Positions 51,628 to 61,951 of a stretch of 64,000 bases of DNA are shown here, in pieces; position 1 is the stretch's first letter, and each line of letters starts with the position of its first letter. The stretch is from the NCBI RefSeq assembly GCF_900102465.1, contig NZ_FNBW01000006.1:248001-312000 (forward strand). Direction: 5' to 3'. This DNA is from Thalassobaculum litoreum DSM 18839. Lineage in GTDB: Bacteria > Pseudomonadota > Alphaproteobacteria > Thalassobaculales > Thalassobaculaceae. Below the pieces are notes generated by a model. The model saw only the letters and a program-made list of their open reading frames with translations. It was not told where the DNA came from and did not search any database. A program made the position numbers and the translations under genes.

Positions 51628-52331
51628 GGTTCCTCCTGCCGTCGGGTGCCGTCGGCCAGGAACCCGGCGGTGCCGCCGATCAGGCCGGTGATGATGAGGC
51701 CGGTGTCGGGAAAGTACATGTTGATCGGAATGCCCGCCGCCACGCCGGTGATCACCGCCACGGCCGCTCCCCGGCCCCTGGTGTCGAGCAGCAGCAGCAA
51801 CAGGAAGCAGGCATTGATGAACAGCAGGGCCATGGCCAGGGGCTTGGGCAGGCCGGCGGCGCCGAGATAGCCGATCAGCGTGGCGATCGCCGCCACCGTC
51901 ACGCAGACGCAGGTGAAACCGGTGTGGTAGCCGAGCCGGGCCTGGGGCGTCTCCGGCGCGGAGCTGCGCATGACATAGGCCCAGGAGGTGGCGGACATGA
52001 GCTGGGCCTGGGCGAAGCGCGTGGCGAGGCCGCCGCCGCCCAGCGTCGGCATGAGCGACACCGCCATGGGGAAGAACCGCATGTTCGCCATGCCCACGGC
52101 GATGGCGATCGCCAGCACGTCGGCCCCGGCCGCATACATCTCCGCCATGACGATCTGACCCGGCAGGCCCCAGATCAGGATGGTGGAGAGCACGGCCAGC
52201 CCGCCGCCGAACCCGGTGTCATGGGCCAGCGCGCCATAGCCGGTAAGGCTGCCCAGCAGCACAACCGTTGGGAGGCCTACCGCGGCCCGCATTCCCGCTT
52301 TCAGGCCGCCGGGGAAGTCGACTGGTTTCAT
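51624..52331 (-). CDS. AzlC-type branched-chain amino acid exporter subunit
   Basis: A 235-residue membrane protein with about seven hydrophobic segments. FPGGLKAGMRAAVGLPTVVLLG at the start is the AzlC motif (the GxxAGxxxxxP pattern), and FGGGLAVLSTILIWGLPGQ and MRFFPMAVSLMP are typical of the family. AzlC is the large subunit of the AzlCD export complex. Coupled to AzlD by ATGA overlap. A Lrp-type regulator is often adjacent but not here. Confidence 0.88.
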   Translation of the reverse strand: MKPVDFPGGLKAGMRAAVGLPTVVLLGSLTGYGALAHDTGFGGGLAVLSTILIWGLPGQIVMAEMYAAGADVLAIAIAVGMANMRFFPMAVSLMPTLGGGGLATRFAQAQLMSATSWAYVMRSSAPETPQARLGYHTGFTCVCVTVAAIATLIGYLGAAGLPKPLAMALLFINACFLLLLLLDTRGRGAAVAVITGVAAGIPINMYFPDTGLIITGLIGGTAGFLADGTRRQEEP

Positions 52332-52470
52332 GGGGTCATCGTAGCGGGGATAAATGGCGGGAAAACCGGAAAAACACCTGCAAATCGTGGTCCGGCTCGG
52401 TTAGTGTATGCAATCTCGCCCCCGCCGAAGAGGGGTACAGGGACGGTTTTGTTTTTTTGGGAGTTAGGGG

Positions 52471-54354
<1,884 letters not shown>

Positions 54355-54386
54355 CGTTCGGGGATCCGATTGTCGAAGATTTCCAT

Positions 54387-54412
54387 GAAGGCCCGTCGCA
54401 GGACGGGCCTTC
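54387..54412 (+). terminator. rho-independent terminator after the ABC ATPase gene
   Basis: GAAGGCCCGTC (54387-54397) pairs with GACGGGCCTTC (54402-54412) around GCAG; TTCATTTC follows. It lies 32 bases after the stop. Confidence 0.85.
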
Positions 54413-54496
54413 TTCATTTCAGGCACTGGTCCAATGTCAAAACGAGAGTATTTAGTTTAAAATAGTTCTTCATCAGCCCGATACGGCGGAGGGAAG

Positions 54497-55028
54497 ATGG
54501 ACGGCAGCTCGTCATTCTCGGCGATCATCTCGGATCCGCTGCTGCGTTCGGTCTATGAACAATGGCGGGACCTCTGCCGCACGCTTGGCCGGCTGCCACG
54601 CCGTCGGGAGATCGACCCCATCGACCTGCCGCCCGCCTTCCTGCCGCTTGCGATGATTCTGGTCCGCGAGCGGACCGGTCGATACCGATGCGAGCTCGCC
54701 GGCGCGAGACTGCAGGAGATGCACAAGTCGTCGATGACCGACATGTATGTGGACGAGGTGCTGCCGGCCGGCCCCGCCGAGATCCGCCAGCGGATCTACG
54801 CCAGGGCCCTCGACGATCCCTGCGCCGCCTATTGCCGTCTGCGTTTCGCCATTCCCGGGCGGGAGTTCGTCGCCAGCGACCGGCTCTATCTTCCGGCTCT
54901 GTCCAACGACGGCGACGACGTGTCGGTCCTTTTTCTCCGGCCAGAGCTTCCTGTCGATCGCGGACCTGCGGGGCGAAGAGGAGGATGACGGGCTCTATCG
55001 CCTGGCCTTCGACGAGCCGTTCCGCTGA
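54497..55028 (+). pseudogene. PAS-type (PAS_5-like) protein, frameshifted paralogue
   Basis: Read in one frame from ATG 54497 this gives 163 residues with an unrelated tail (54988). Its first part closely follows the neighbour at 55131-55661: LGRLPRR-EIDP-DLP, and PGREFVASDRLY near the end. After the run of five T at 54930-54934 the homology continues in the +1 frame, FLSIADLRGEEEDDGLYRLA, to a TGA at 55026-55028. Removing one T restores a 176-residue protein, exactly the length of the neighbour. Either a real disruption or a base-calling error in a homopolymer. The PAS_5-like domain is short and of unknown function. Confidence 0.75.
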
Positions 55029-55130
55029 GAACCGCCCATTGACCGAGACCGGGATCGGATCGGCTTCGACATCTTCGCGGATTTGACGCAACATCGATGA
55101 AAATCCGTCCGGCAACGTAAGAGGTTCGAC

Positions 55131-55661
55131 GTGAATCAGGCCCTGGGCTTTCGGGCGTCGCTCACCGACGCGGGACTGGTCGGTCTGTACGACTACTGGA
55201 TGGCACTGCGGCAGTCGCTGGGGCGCCTGCCGCGCCGGTCGGAGATCGATCCGCTCGACCTGCCGGCCGAGGTCCTCCCTGGTATGATCATCATTGAGCG
55301 CGACGCCGATCTCCGGTTCTGGTGCCGGCTTGCGGGGACGCGGATGCGCGAGATCTACGGCTTCGAGGTTACCGGCAAGTATCTGGACGACGTTATGCCG
55401 GCGGGAGCGGTCACGTTCCGGAAGGGGATCTATCAGACCGTCCTGGACGGGCGGTGTGCCCTGTTCTGCCGGTTGCGGTTTTCCGTCCCCGGCCGGGAGT
55501 TCGTGGCCAGCGACCGGCTCTACGTGCCCGTTCTGAACGACGACACCGACGAGGCGACCGTCCTGGTCGGCGCCCAGCGCTATCTGATGAGCTCTGAAAT
55601 CGTTGGGTCGCCGGACAGCGACGGCATCTACAGCCTGGTCGTCGACGACACGCCGGCCTGA
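55131..55661 (+). CDS. PAS-type (PAS_5-like) domain protein
   Basis: A 176-residue single-domain protein, intact paralogue of the gene upstream, with about half its residues identical by eye. Landmarks: YWMALRQSLGRLPRRSEIDPLDLP, IIIERDADLRFWCRLAGTRM (the strand pair of a PAS core) and FSVPGREFVASDRLYVPVL. Proteins of this kind are abundant in Alphaproteobacteria and their role is unknown; no output domain or membrane segment is seen. A perfect hairpin terminator follows 23 bases after the stop. Confidence 0.75.
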   Translation: MNQALGFRASLTDAGLVGLYDYWMALRQSLGRLPRRSEIDPLDLPAEVLPGMIIIERDADLRFWCRLAGTRMREIYGFEVTGKYLDDVMPAGAVTFRKGIYQTVLDGRCALFCRLRFSVPGREFVASDRLYVPVLNDDTDEATVLVGAQRYLMSSEIVGSPDSDGIYSLVVDDTPA

Positions 55662-55684
55662 CTGGCACGGCATCCCCGGAACTG

Positions 55685-55712
55685 AAAAGGGCCCCGAAAC
55701 CGGGGCCCTTTT
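55685..55712. terminator. bidirectional terminator, perfect 12-base-pair stem
   Basis: AAAAGGGCCCCG (55685-55696) and CGGGGCCCTTTT (55701-55712) pair around AAAC. With T on one side and A on the other it serves both the PAS gene and the convergent permease gene. Confidence 0.92.
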
Positions 55713-55733
55713 CGCAGGTTGCTGCCGTGGCGC

Positions 55734-56648
55734 TCACTGGGAGCGCAGGCGGGGATCCAGAGCGTCGCGCACGGCGTCGCCGAACAGGTTGAAGCCGAAC
55801 ACCGCGATGGTGATGGCCAGACCCGGGAAGATCGGCACCCAGATCGCGCTCTCGGCGTATTCCTCGGCACCGCCCTGCAGCATCAGGCCCCAGGCCGGAG
55901 TCGGCTCCTGCACGCCCAGGCCCAGATAGGACAGGGACGCCTCCAGGAGGATCGCCTCGCCCAGGAACGCGGTGAGCATGATCAGGAACGGGGCGACCAC
56001 GTTCGGAGCGATATGCCGGAAGATGATCCGCGCGCTGCTGTAGCCGATCGAGCGGGCGGCATCCACATAGGGCATCTCGCGCACTGCCAGTGCGCTCGAG
56101 CGCACCACGCGGGCACAGCGCGGGATGAACGGGATGGTGATCGCCATGATCACCTTCTCCGTGCCGGTGCCGAAGATGGCGACGATCGCCAGCGCCATGA
56201 TGATCAGCGGGAACGCCATGAAGACGTCGATGATCCGCTGCAGGATCAGGTCGAAATAGCCGCCGAAATAGGCGCTCGCCACGCCCAGGGCCAGACCGGC
56301 GCAGGAGCCGATGATGGCCGCGGTGAAGCCGACGAGCAGGGCCGTCCGCGCGCCGTAGATGATGCGCGAGAACAGGTCGCGGCCGAACTGGTCGGTGCCG
56401 AGCAGGAAGAAGCCTTCGCCCATCTCGCTGGTGGATCCCGGCGGGACGAGCATGTCGGCGAAGTTCGCCTGCTCCGGGTCGAAGGGGGCCAGCCACGGCG
56501 CGAAGACCGCCATGAAAACCATCGCCAGGACCACGAGTCCGCCGGCAAAGCCCAACGGCTGTTTGCGGGCGAGGCTGCCGATATGCTGCAGGACGGACTT
56601 TCGCTGCGGCAGCCGATCGGACTCGATGCTGATGTCGGGGGTCGTCAT
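55734..56648 (-). CDS. peptide ABC transporter permease, DppC-type
   Basis: A 304-residue inner-membrane permease with about six hydrophobic segments. After a short cytoplasmic N-terminus come GFAGGLVVLAMVFMAVFAPWL and the periplasmic stretch with LGTDQFGRDLFSRIIYGAR, then RSSALAVREMPYVDAARSIG, the EAA loop contacting the ATPase. The end PRLRSQ follows DALD. With the DppB-type gene 13 bases upstream it forms the channel. Confidence 0.93.
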   Translation of the reverse strand: MTTPDISIESDRLPQRKSVLQHIGSLARKQPLGFAGGLVVLAMVFMAVFAPWLAPFDPEQANFADMLVPPGSTSEMGEGFFLLGTDQFGRDLFSRIIYGARTALLVGFTAAIIGSCAGLALGVASAYFGGYFDLILQRIIDVFMAFPLIIMALAIVAIFGTGTEKVIMAITIPFIPRCARVVRSSALAVREMPYVDAARSIGYSSARIIFRHIAPNVVAPFLIMLTAFLGEAILLEASLSYLGLGVQEPTPAWGLMLQGGAEEYAESAIWVPIFPGLAITIAVFGFNLFGDAVRDALDPRLRSQ

Positions 56649-56661
56649 CGTGATGGCTCCC

Positions 56662-57633
56662 TTAGCTGTAGCGAATGCGCGGGTCGAGCCACGCGTACAT
56701 GATGTCGACCAGGAAGTTCATGAGGACGAAGATCGCCACCACCAGCATCACCAGGGCCTGGGTCATCGTGTAGTCCGACTGGGTCACGGCCGAGACGAAG
56801 AGCTTGCCGAGGCCGTTGAGGTTGAACACCTGCTCGGTCACCACGAGCCCGCCCATCAGGAATGCGAACTCGATGCCGACGATGGTGATGACCGGCAGCA
56901 TCGCGTTCTTCAGCGCGTGCTTGTTGATGATCACCTTCTCGATCAGGCCTTTGGCGCGGGCGGTCCGGACATAATCCTCGCGCAGCACCTCCAGCATGGC
57001 CGACCGGGTCATGCGGGTGGCGACGGCGGAGTACCGGTATCCGGTGGCGAGCGCCGGCCAGATCAGCTGGCTCATGTTATGGACCGGATCGACAAAGAAC
57101 GATTGGAAGTGGATCGGCGGCATCCACGGCCGGCCGAACCATGCCTGGGAGCCTATGAGCAGGCCCAGGATGATCAGGATTCCCAACCAGAAGGATGGCA
57201 TGGCGATACCGGCGATGCTGAACGTTCGCACCAGGTAGTCGATCCAGGAATTCTGCTTGGCCGCGGAGATGATTCCGAGCGGCAGAGCGATCACGACCGA
57301 GACGAAGGTTGCCATCAGGGCGACCTGCAGGGACAGCTCGAAGCGGATCGCGATCTCGTAGGCGACCGGCTGGCTGGTCCACATCGACACACCAAGGTCG
57401 AAGGTGAAGAACCCGACCATGTAGTCGAAGAACTGCTGCCAGATCGGGTCGGTCAGTCCGAGCCGCTGCTGGCACTGAAGGATCTGCTGCGGATCCGCAT
57501 ACGAGCCTTCGCCGCCGAACTTCAGCAGGCAGACGTCGCCCGGCACCAGTCGCAACAGCAGGAAGATCAGGATTGCGGCGCCGATCAGCGTCGGCAGCAA
57601 CATCAGCAATCGTTTGATGATGTAGGTGTACAT
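56662..57633 (-). CDS. peptide ABC transporter permease, DppB-type
   Basis: A 323-residue inner-membrane permease. It begins MYTYIIKRLLMLLPTLIGA and has RLVPGDVC in the early periplasmic region, typical of DppB; the EAA loop is MLEVLREDYVRTARAKGL, and the last helix follows VTQSDYTMTQALVML. Codes for one half of the transport channel with the DppC-type partner. A hairpin lies between it and the binding-protein gene upstream. Confidence 0.93.
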   Translation of the reverse strand: MYTYIIKRLLMLLPTLIGAAILIFLLLRLVPGDVCLLKFGGEGSYADPQQILQCQQRLGLTDPIWQQFFDYMVGFFTFDLGVSMWTSQPVAYEIAIRFELSLQVALMATFVSVVIALPLGIISAAKQNSWIDYLVRTFSIAGIAMPSFWLGILIILGLLIGSQAWFGRPWMPPIHFQSFFVDPVHNMSQLIWPALATGYRYSAVATRMTRSAMLEVLREDYVRTARAKGLIEKVIINKHALKNAMLPVITIVGIEFAFLMGGLVVTEQVFNLNGLGKLFVSAVTQSDYTMTQALVMLVVAIFVLMNFLVDIMYAWLDPRIRYS

Positions 57634-57673
57634 CTCAGGCGTCGCTCACGCTTTTCATGATGGGGGCAAAGAA

Positions 57674-57701
57674 CCGCCCCGGAACCGAAGTCCCGGGGCG
57701 G
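57674..57701 (-). terminator. hairpin between binding-protein and permease genes
   Basis: CCGCCCCGG (57674-57682) pairs with CCGGGGCGG (57693-57701); on the minus strand TTCTTT follows. It stands 22 bases after the binding-protein stop and 41 before the permease start, so it probably lowers permease expression relative to the binding protein by partial termination or by shielding the 3' end. Confidence 0.65.
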
Positions 57702-57722
57702 CGGATGAGCGTGTCGGGAGCG

Positions 57723-59363
57723 TTAGCCGCCGAGCTGCTTCTTACGCTCGGCCGAGTCGATCCAGATGTTCTCGAGCGACTGGTTCAGATAGTGGCTCGG
57801 CGCGATCTTCCAGCCCTTCACATAGGAGCGGTACGGATTGATCTTGTACCACCACAGGGTGATGAACTGCGACGCCAGGTCGTTCAGGACCCGCTTCTCG
57901 AACTGGGCGAACAGCTCGCGCTGCTTGCCTTCGTCGCCGGTCGCCAGAAGCTCCGCATAGATGCTCTCGAGCTCCGCATCCTCGAAGTACGAGTAGTTCG
58001 CGCCGGAGGACGGCAGGAACTTCGAGATGTCGGCGATCGGGTTCACGACGGCCTGGCAGTTGAAGTCGAGGGAGACCTCGAAGTTCTTCTGCGTGCGCAG
58101 GGTCGCGTAGAACGGCGTGGACGGCTGCACCCACTGTTCCACATCCAGGCCGATCCGGCGCCACTGGTCGATCAGCCAGGTGCCCACGACCTTGTACGGC
58201 TGGTCCACACCGCGGTTGTGCAGGGTGAACTTCAGGTTCTCGTGGCCGGCCTCCTTCAGGAGCGCCTTCGCCTTCTCGCGGCTGGCCTCGATATCCTTGC
58301 TGTAGCCGATGATGTTCTTCTCAAGATACTCCGGCGAAGAGGAGATCGGGTGGCCCGGGAAACCGATGCCGCCGACCGTCTTCACGATCGCGATCTTGGA
58401 GAGGTACTCGGAACCCTGGTGCCGGTCGATGGACAGGGACAGGGCCTGGCGCACGCGCGGATCGTCGAACGGCTTCGCCTCGTGGTTCGGCGTCACGATC
58501 AGCACGCAGTTCCAGTCGCTCTCCTGGACCTCGATCTGGTCGCCGAGGGCTTCCTTCAGGTCGTCACGCGCCTTCGGCGGGAAGCCGCGGAACTCGATAT
58601 CGGCCTGGCCGCCGCGGATGGCCTGCAGGCGGACCGACATCTTCGGCGCGATCAGCGAGGTGTAGCCGTCGAGATAAGGCTTACCCTCGTGGTAGTAGTT
58701 CGGGTTCTTCTTGCCCGTCACGTGGCTGCCCTGGACGTGCTCCACGAAGTGGAACGGGCCGGTGCCATTCACGTTGGTCTGGTGCCACGTGTAGCCGCGC
58801 TCATCCAGGTCATTCTTCGAGTAGATGAAGTTGAACGGCATGGCGATGGACGGGATGAACGTGCCCGACGGGAACTTCAGATTGAAGACAACGGTCTCCG
58901 GATCCGGGGCCTCGACGGAGTCGATCATCGCGAAGTAGGCCTTGCGGTTCGACGCGATGCCGTCCGGCGGGAAGGCGAGCTTGTCGAAGGTGGCCTTGAT
59001 GTCGGCGGAGGTGAGTTCCTGGCCGTCCTGGAACGTCACGCCCTTGCGAATCTTGAAGGTGTAGGTCTTGCCGTCATTGGTCGGCTTCGGCACTTCGCCG
59101 ACGCACAGATCGCAGACGAAGTCGGTCGGCGACGACGGATTGTCCGGATTGACCCGGATCAGCAGGCTGTAGAACGGCCGGATCGGGTGGATCATGCCGA
59201 AAGTGGATTCGATGTGGCCGTCATAGGACGGGATGTCGCTTCCCACGACAAGGCGCAGCTCGCCACCTTGCTCCTGGGCGGACGCCGGCATCGAGCCCGC
59301 TCCGACCACGAGGGCCGAGCCGAGCGCGACCGAGGCCGCAAACCGGGTCAGACGTGACTTCAT
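57723..59363 (-). CDS. peptide ABC transporter substrate-binding protein (SBP family 5)
   Basis: A 546-residue periplasmic protein. The signal peptide is RLTRFAASVALGSALVVG with cleavage near ASA before QEQG. Family 5 markers: TYTFKIRKGVTFQDGQELTSADIKATF, PFNFIYSK and VRQALSLSIDRHQ. It would deliver di- or oligopeptides, or another small molecule such as an opine, to the permease pair. AAGGAG lies before ATG 59363. Its gene leads the binding protein-DppB-DppC operon; the ATPase is encoded apart at 52471. Confidence 0.93.
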   Translation of the reverse strand: MKSRLTRFAASVALGSALVVGAGSMPASAQEQGGELRLVVGSDIPSYDGHIESTFGMIHPIRPFYSLLIRVNPDNPSSPTDFVCDLCVGEVPKPTNDGKTYTFKIRKGVTFQDGQELTSADIKATFDKLAFPPDGIASNRKAYFAMIDSVEAPDPETVVFNLKFPSGTFIPSIAMPFNFIYSKNDLDERGYTWHQTNVNGTGPFHFVEHVQGSHVTGKKNPNYYHEGKPYLDGYTSLIAPKMSVRLQAIRGGQADIEFRGFPPKARDDLKEALGDQIEVQESDWNCVLIVTPNHEAKPFDDPRVRQALSLSIDRHQGSEYLSKIAIVKTVGGIGFPGHPISSSPEYLEKNIIGYSKDIEASREKAKALLKEAGHENLKFTLHNRGVDQPYKVVGTWLIDQWRRIGLDVEQWVQPSTPFYATLRTQKNFEVSLDFNCQAVVNPIADISKFLPSSGANYSYFEDAELESIYAELLATGDEGKQRELFAQFEKRVLNDLASQFITLWWYKINPYRSYVKGWKIAPSHYLNQSLENIWIDSAERKKQLGG

Positions 59364-59677
59364 AGGGTCGTCTCCTTCCCAAACGTGACAGTGCACCTGA
59401 CCCGAAGAGGGGTCAGGAACGGCTTGTTACAGGGACACGTTCGCCCGGCGCAGAGGCGCCGTCGTCACTGTCCCACTTGCATGTCGGTCGGGATGCGGCA
59501 CACGTCCGCGATGTTCCTCCCGTCCCTGCTTTCTTTTCCGGTGTGATTAAGTCCACCGGTTGCCGCGTCTTATGACGCTTGTATACAGTTTCATGACCCG
59601 CGCCGGGGGTCAAGTGATGCCCCCAGAAATTGACCTGAAATCTGCAAACAACCGGGCGCGCGACCGAGGAGGAAGTA
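59364..59677. promoter_or_regulatory. divergent upstream region, with a possible GntR-type operator
   Basis: A 314-base gap between the binding-protein gene and the haloacid dehalogenase gene. A near palindrome CTTGTATACAG (59578-59588) is of the kind bound by FCD/GntR regulators (TNGT...ACNA), with flanking ATGA repeats. No GntR gene is in the window, and no coding frame is convincing. Promoters for both sides are expected here but I cannot place them with confidence. Confidence 0.25.
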
Positions 59678-60388
59678 ATGGCCGACCAAGTGGTCAAGGC
59701 GCTGGTTTTCGATGTCTTCGGTACGGTGGTGGACTGGCGGACCAGTGTGGCGGCGGAAGTCGATGCGCTGGCGGCGAAGAAGGGCTGGACATTGGACGGC
59801 GTGGAGTTCGCCATGCGGTGGCGATCCCTCTACGCGCCTTCCATGCGGCCGGTGCGTCGGGGAGAAGCGCCCTATCGCCGCCTCGACGACCTGCATCGGG
59901 AGAGCCTGCGCACCGTCCTGCAGGAATATGAGGTGAGCCTCGGCGACGACGAGCTGGAGCACCTGAACAAGGTCTGGCACCGGCTGCATCCCTGGCCCGA
60001 CAGCGTTCCGGGGCTGACCCGGCTGAAGAAGAAGTTCATCCTGGCCACCATGTCGAACGGCAACGTCTCGCTGATGGTGAACATGGCGAAGTTCGCCGGG
60101 CTGCCCTGGGACACGATCCTCGGCTCCGAGCCGGCCCGGAACTACAAGCCGGAGCCCGTGGTGTATCTGACCGGCGCCGACTGGCTCGGCCTCGACCCGT
60201 CGCAGATCCTCATGACGGCGGCCCATAACAGCGATCTGCAGGCGGCCCGCGACCTCGGCTTCAAGACCGCCTTCATCCTGCGGCCCACCGAATACGGCCC
60301 GAACCAGCACAAGGACAACGAGGCCGAGAGCGACTGGGATTACATCACGAACAGCATGGAAGAGCTGGCCGACAAGCTCGGCGCCTGA
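59678..60388 (+). CDS. haloacid dehalogenase type II (HAD superfamily)
   Basis: A 236-residue hydrolase. The nucleophile Asp12 is in FDVFGTVVDW; SNGN (motif II, ATMSNGNVSL) and NYKPEP (motif III Lys) follow, then MTAAHNSDLQAARDLGFKT (motif IV). The sequence matches L-2-haloacid dehalogenases, which open the carbon-halogen bond of 2-haloacids; many close relatives act on other substrates. GAGGAGGAAG is before ATG 59678. The MmgE/PrpD gene starts 11 bases after its stop. Confidence 0.88.
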   Translation: MADQVVKALVFDVFGTVVDWRTSVAAEVDALAAKKGWTLDGVEFAMRWRSLYAPSMRPVRRGEAPYRRLDDLHRESLRTVLQEYEVSLGDDELEHLNKVWHRLHPWPDSVPGLTRLKKKFILATMSNGNVSLMVNMAKFAGLPWDTILGSEPARNYKPEPVVYLTGADWLGLDPSQILMTAAHNSDLQAARDLGFKTAFILRPTEYGPNQHKDNEAESDWDYITNSMEELADKLGA

Positions 60389-60399
60389 GGGAGGGTGAC

Positions 60400-61773
60400 A
60401 TGACGACGGTTATCGAGACCTATGCCCGGTTCGCCGCCGGCCTGCGCACGGCGCCGCTCTCCGACGAGGTCCGTCACCACGCGGAACGGGCCATCGTCGA
60501 CTGGTTCGCCGCCTGCGTGCCGGGCGGGGTGATGGCGCCGGCGACCCTGGTGGCCGAGGCGCTGGCGGACCAGGTCGGGGCCGGCAACGCCTCGCTGGTC
60601 CCCGGCGGACAGCGGGCCACCGCGCAGACGGCGGCGCTGATCAACGGCACCGCCTCGCACACGGTGGAGTTCGACGACATCTTCCGCGAGGGACTTTACC
60701 ACCCGGGCACGCCGACGATCTCCGCCGCCCTGGCCGCGGCCGAACTCGCCGGGGCGGACGGGCCGCGGCTGCTCGCCGGCGTGGTCGCCGGCTACGAGGT
60801 ATCGAACCGCATCGCCAAGGCGGTGAACCCGCGCCACTACGACTACTGGCACACCACGGCGACCGTCGGCTGCTTCGGCGCGGCCGCCGCCGCCTCGGTG
60901 ATCCTTGACCTGGACGCGGCCCAGACCGCCCATGCGTTGGGCACGGCCGCGACCATGGCCGCCGGCCTGCAGCAGGCGTTCCGGGCCGATGCCATGAGCA
61001 AGCCGCTGCATTCCGGCCGTGCGGCCGAGGCCGGCGTGCTCGCCGCCCGTCTGGCCAAGGCCGGGGTGACCGGTGCCCTGGACGCGCTGGAAGGGCCGCG
61101 CGGCTTCGGCGCGGCGATGAGCGGGCCGGATGTGGACTGGGCGGCGGCCATCGAAAGCCTGGGTGTCGACTGGACCATCACCCGCGTCACCTTCAAGAAC
61201 CACGCCGCCTGCGGCCATGTGCATGCGGCGGTCGATGCGGCGGCGCAGATCGCATCCGCCAACGGCCTGACGATCGACCGGATCGCCAGCATCGAGGCCG
61301 GCTCCTACGCCAAGTCGCTGGAGATCTGCGGCAATGCCGAGCCGGTCACCGCGTTCGAGGCGAAGTTCAGCCTGCCCTATTGCGTGGCGGCGATACTGGT
61401 GCGCGGCTCGGTGCGGCGCGCGGCGTTCGACCCGGATGCCCTGGCCGATCCGGCGATCCGGGCGCTGGCCGCCAAGGTGGTGCATACCGTCGATCCCGGC
61501 TGCGAGGCGGCGTTTCCGGGCGCCCGGTCCGCCCGGGTTGCGATCGTCACCGCCGACGGCGCGCGCTTCGAGCATTTCGCACCGACCCGCAAGGGCGACC
61601 CGGACAACCCGCTGACCGATGCCGAGCTGGATGCCAAGTTCCACGAGCTGACCGACCCGGTGCTGGGCGCGGCGGCGGCGGGCGATCTGCTGGCCCGGCT
61701 GCGCGACCTGCGCCGCGCCGGACCGGTCGGCGACCTGCTCCGGGATTCCGCCCTGCCGCACGCGGCGGAATAG
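60400..61773 (+). CDS. MmgE/PrpD family protein
   Basis: A 457-residue protein related to 2-methylcitrate dehydratase PrpD and cis-aconitate decarboxylase. HAERAIVDWFAACVPGG near the start, NGTASHTVEFDDIFREGLYHPG (substrate pocket with Asp and His) and AAMSKPLHSGRAAEAGVLAA are signatures. Dehydration or decarboxylation of a tricarboxylic acid is likely, but no methylcitrate cycle gene is nearby, so the true substrate is open. Cotranscribed with the dehalogenase gene. Confidence 0.9.
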   Translation: MTTVIETYARFAAGLRTAPLSDEVRHHAERAIVDWFAACVPGGVMAPATLVAEALADQVGAGNASLVPGGQRATAQTAALINGTASHTVEFDDIFREGLYHPGTPTISAALAAAELAGADGPRLLAGVVAGYEVSNRIAKAVNPRHYDYWHTTATVGCFGAAAAASVILDLDAAQTAHALGTAATMAAGLQQAFRADAMSKPLHSGRAAEAGVLAARLAKAGVTGALDALEGPRGFGAAMSGPDVDWAAAIESLGVDWTITRVTFKNHAACGHVHAAVDAAAQIASANGLTIDRIASIEAGSYAKSLEICGNAEPVTAFEAKFSLPYCVAAILVRGSVRRAAFDPDALADPAIRALAAKVVHTVDPGCEAAFPGARSARVAIVTADGARFEHFAPTRKGDPDNPLTDAELDAKFHELTDPVLGAAAAGDLLARLRDLRRAGPVGDLLRDSALPHAAE

Positions 61774-61799
61774 GGGGTAGGCCGCACCAACCAAGCAGC

Positions 61800-61905
61800 C
61801 CGTCTTCCCGGGCTTGACCCGGGACCCAGGGATGGGGCCGCCGGACCGTCGACCCTATCGTTCCAGGTGCCCCGATCCTCGGTCCCGGCTCAAGGCCGGG
61901 AAGAC
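61800..61905. repeat. intergenic palindromic element, family 1, copy C
   Basis: Left arm 61800-61829 begins CCGTCTTCCCGGGCTTG; right arm 61878-61905 ends GCCGGGAAGAC as its near reverse complement. It lies between two genes read in the same direction, 27 bases after the PrpD stop and 46 before the acyl-CoA dehydrogenase start. Confidence 0.8.
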
Positions 61906-61951
61906 ACAGAATGTAAAAGAAGCGCGACCACCCGACCCACCGGAGACCCGA

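Noticed and set aside
54497-54988. A 163-residue native PAS protein with a different C-terminus
   Set aside because: The neighbour's C-terminus continues in the +1 frame across a T5 run with the exact same length, so a frameshift is simpler.
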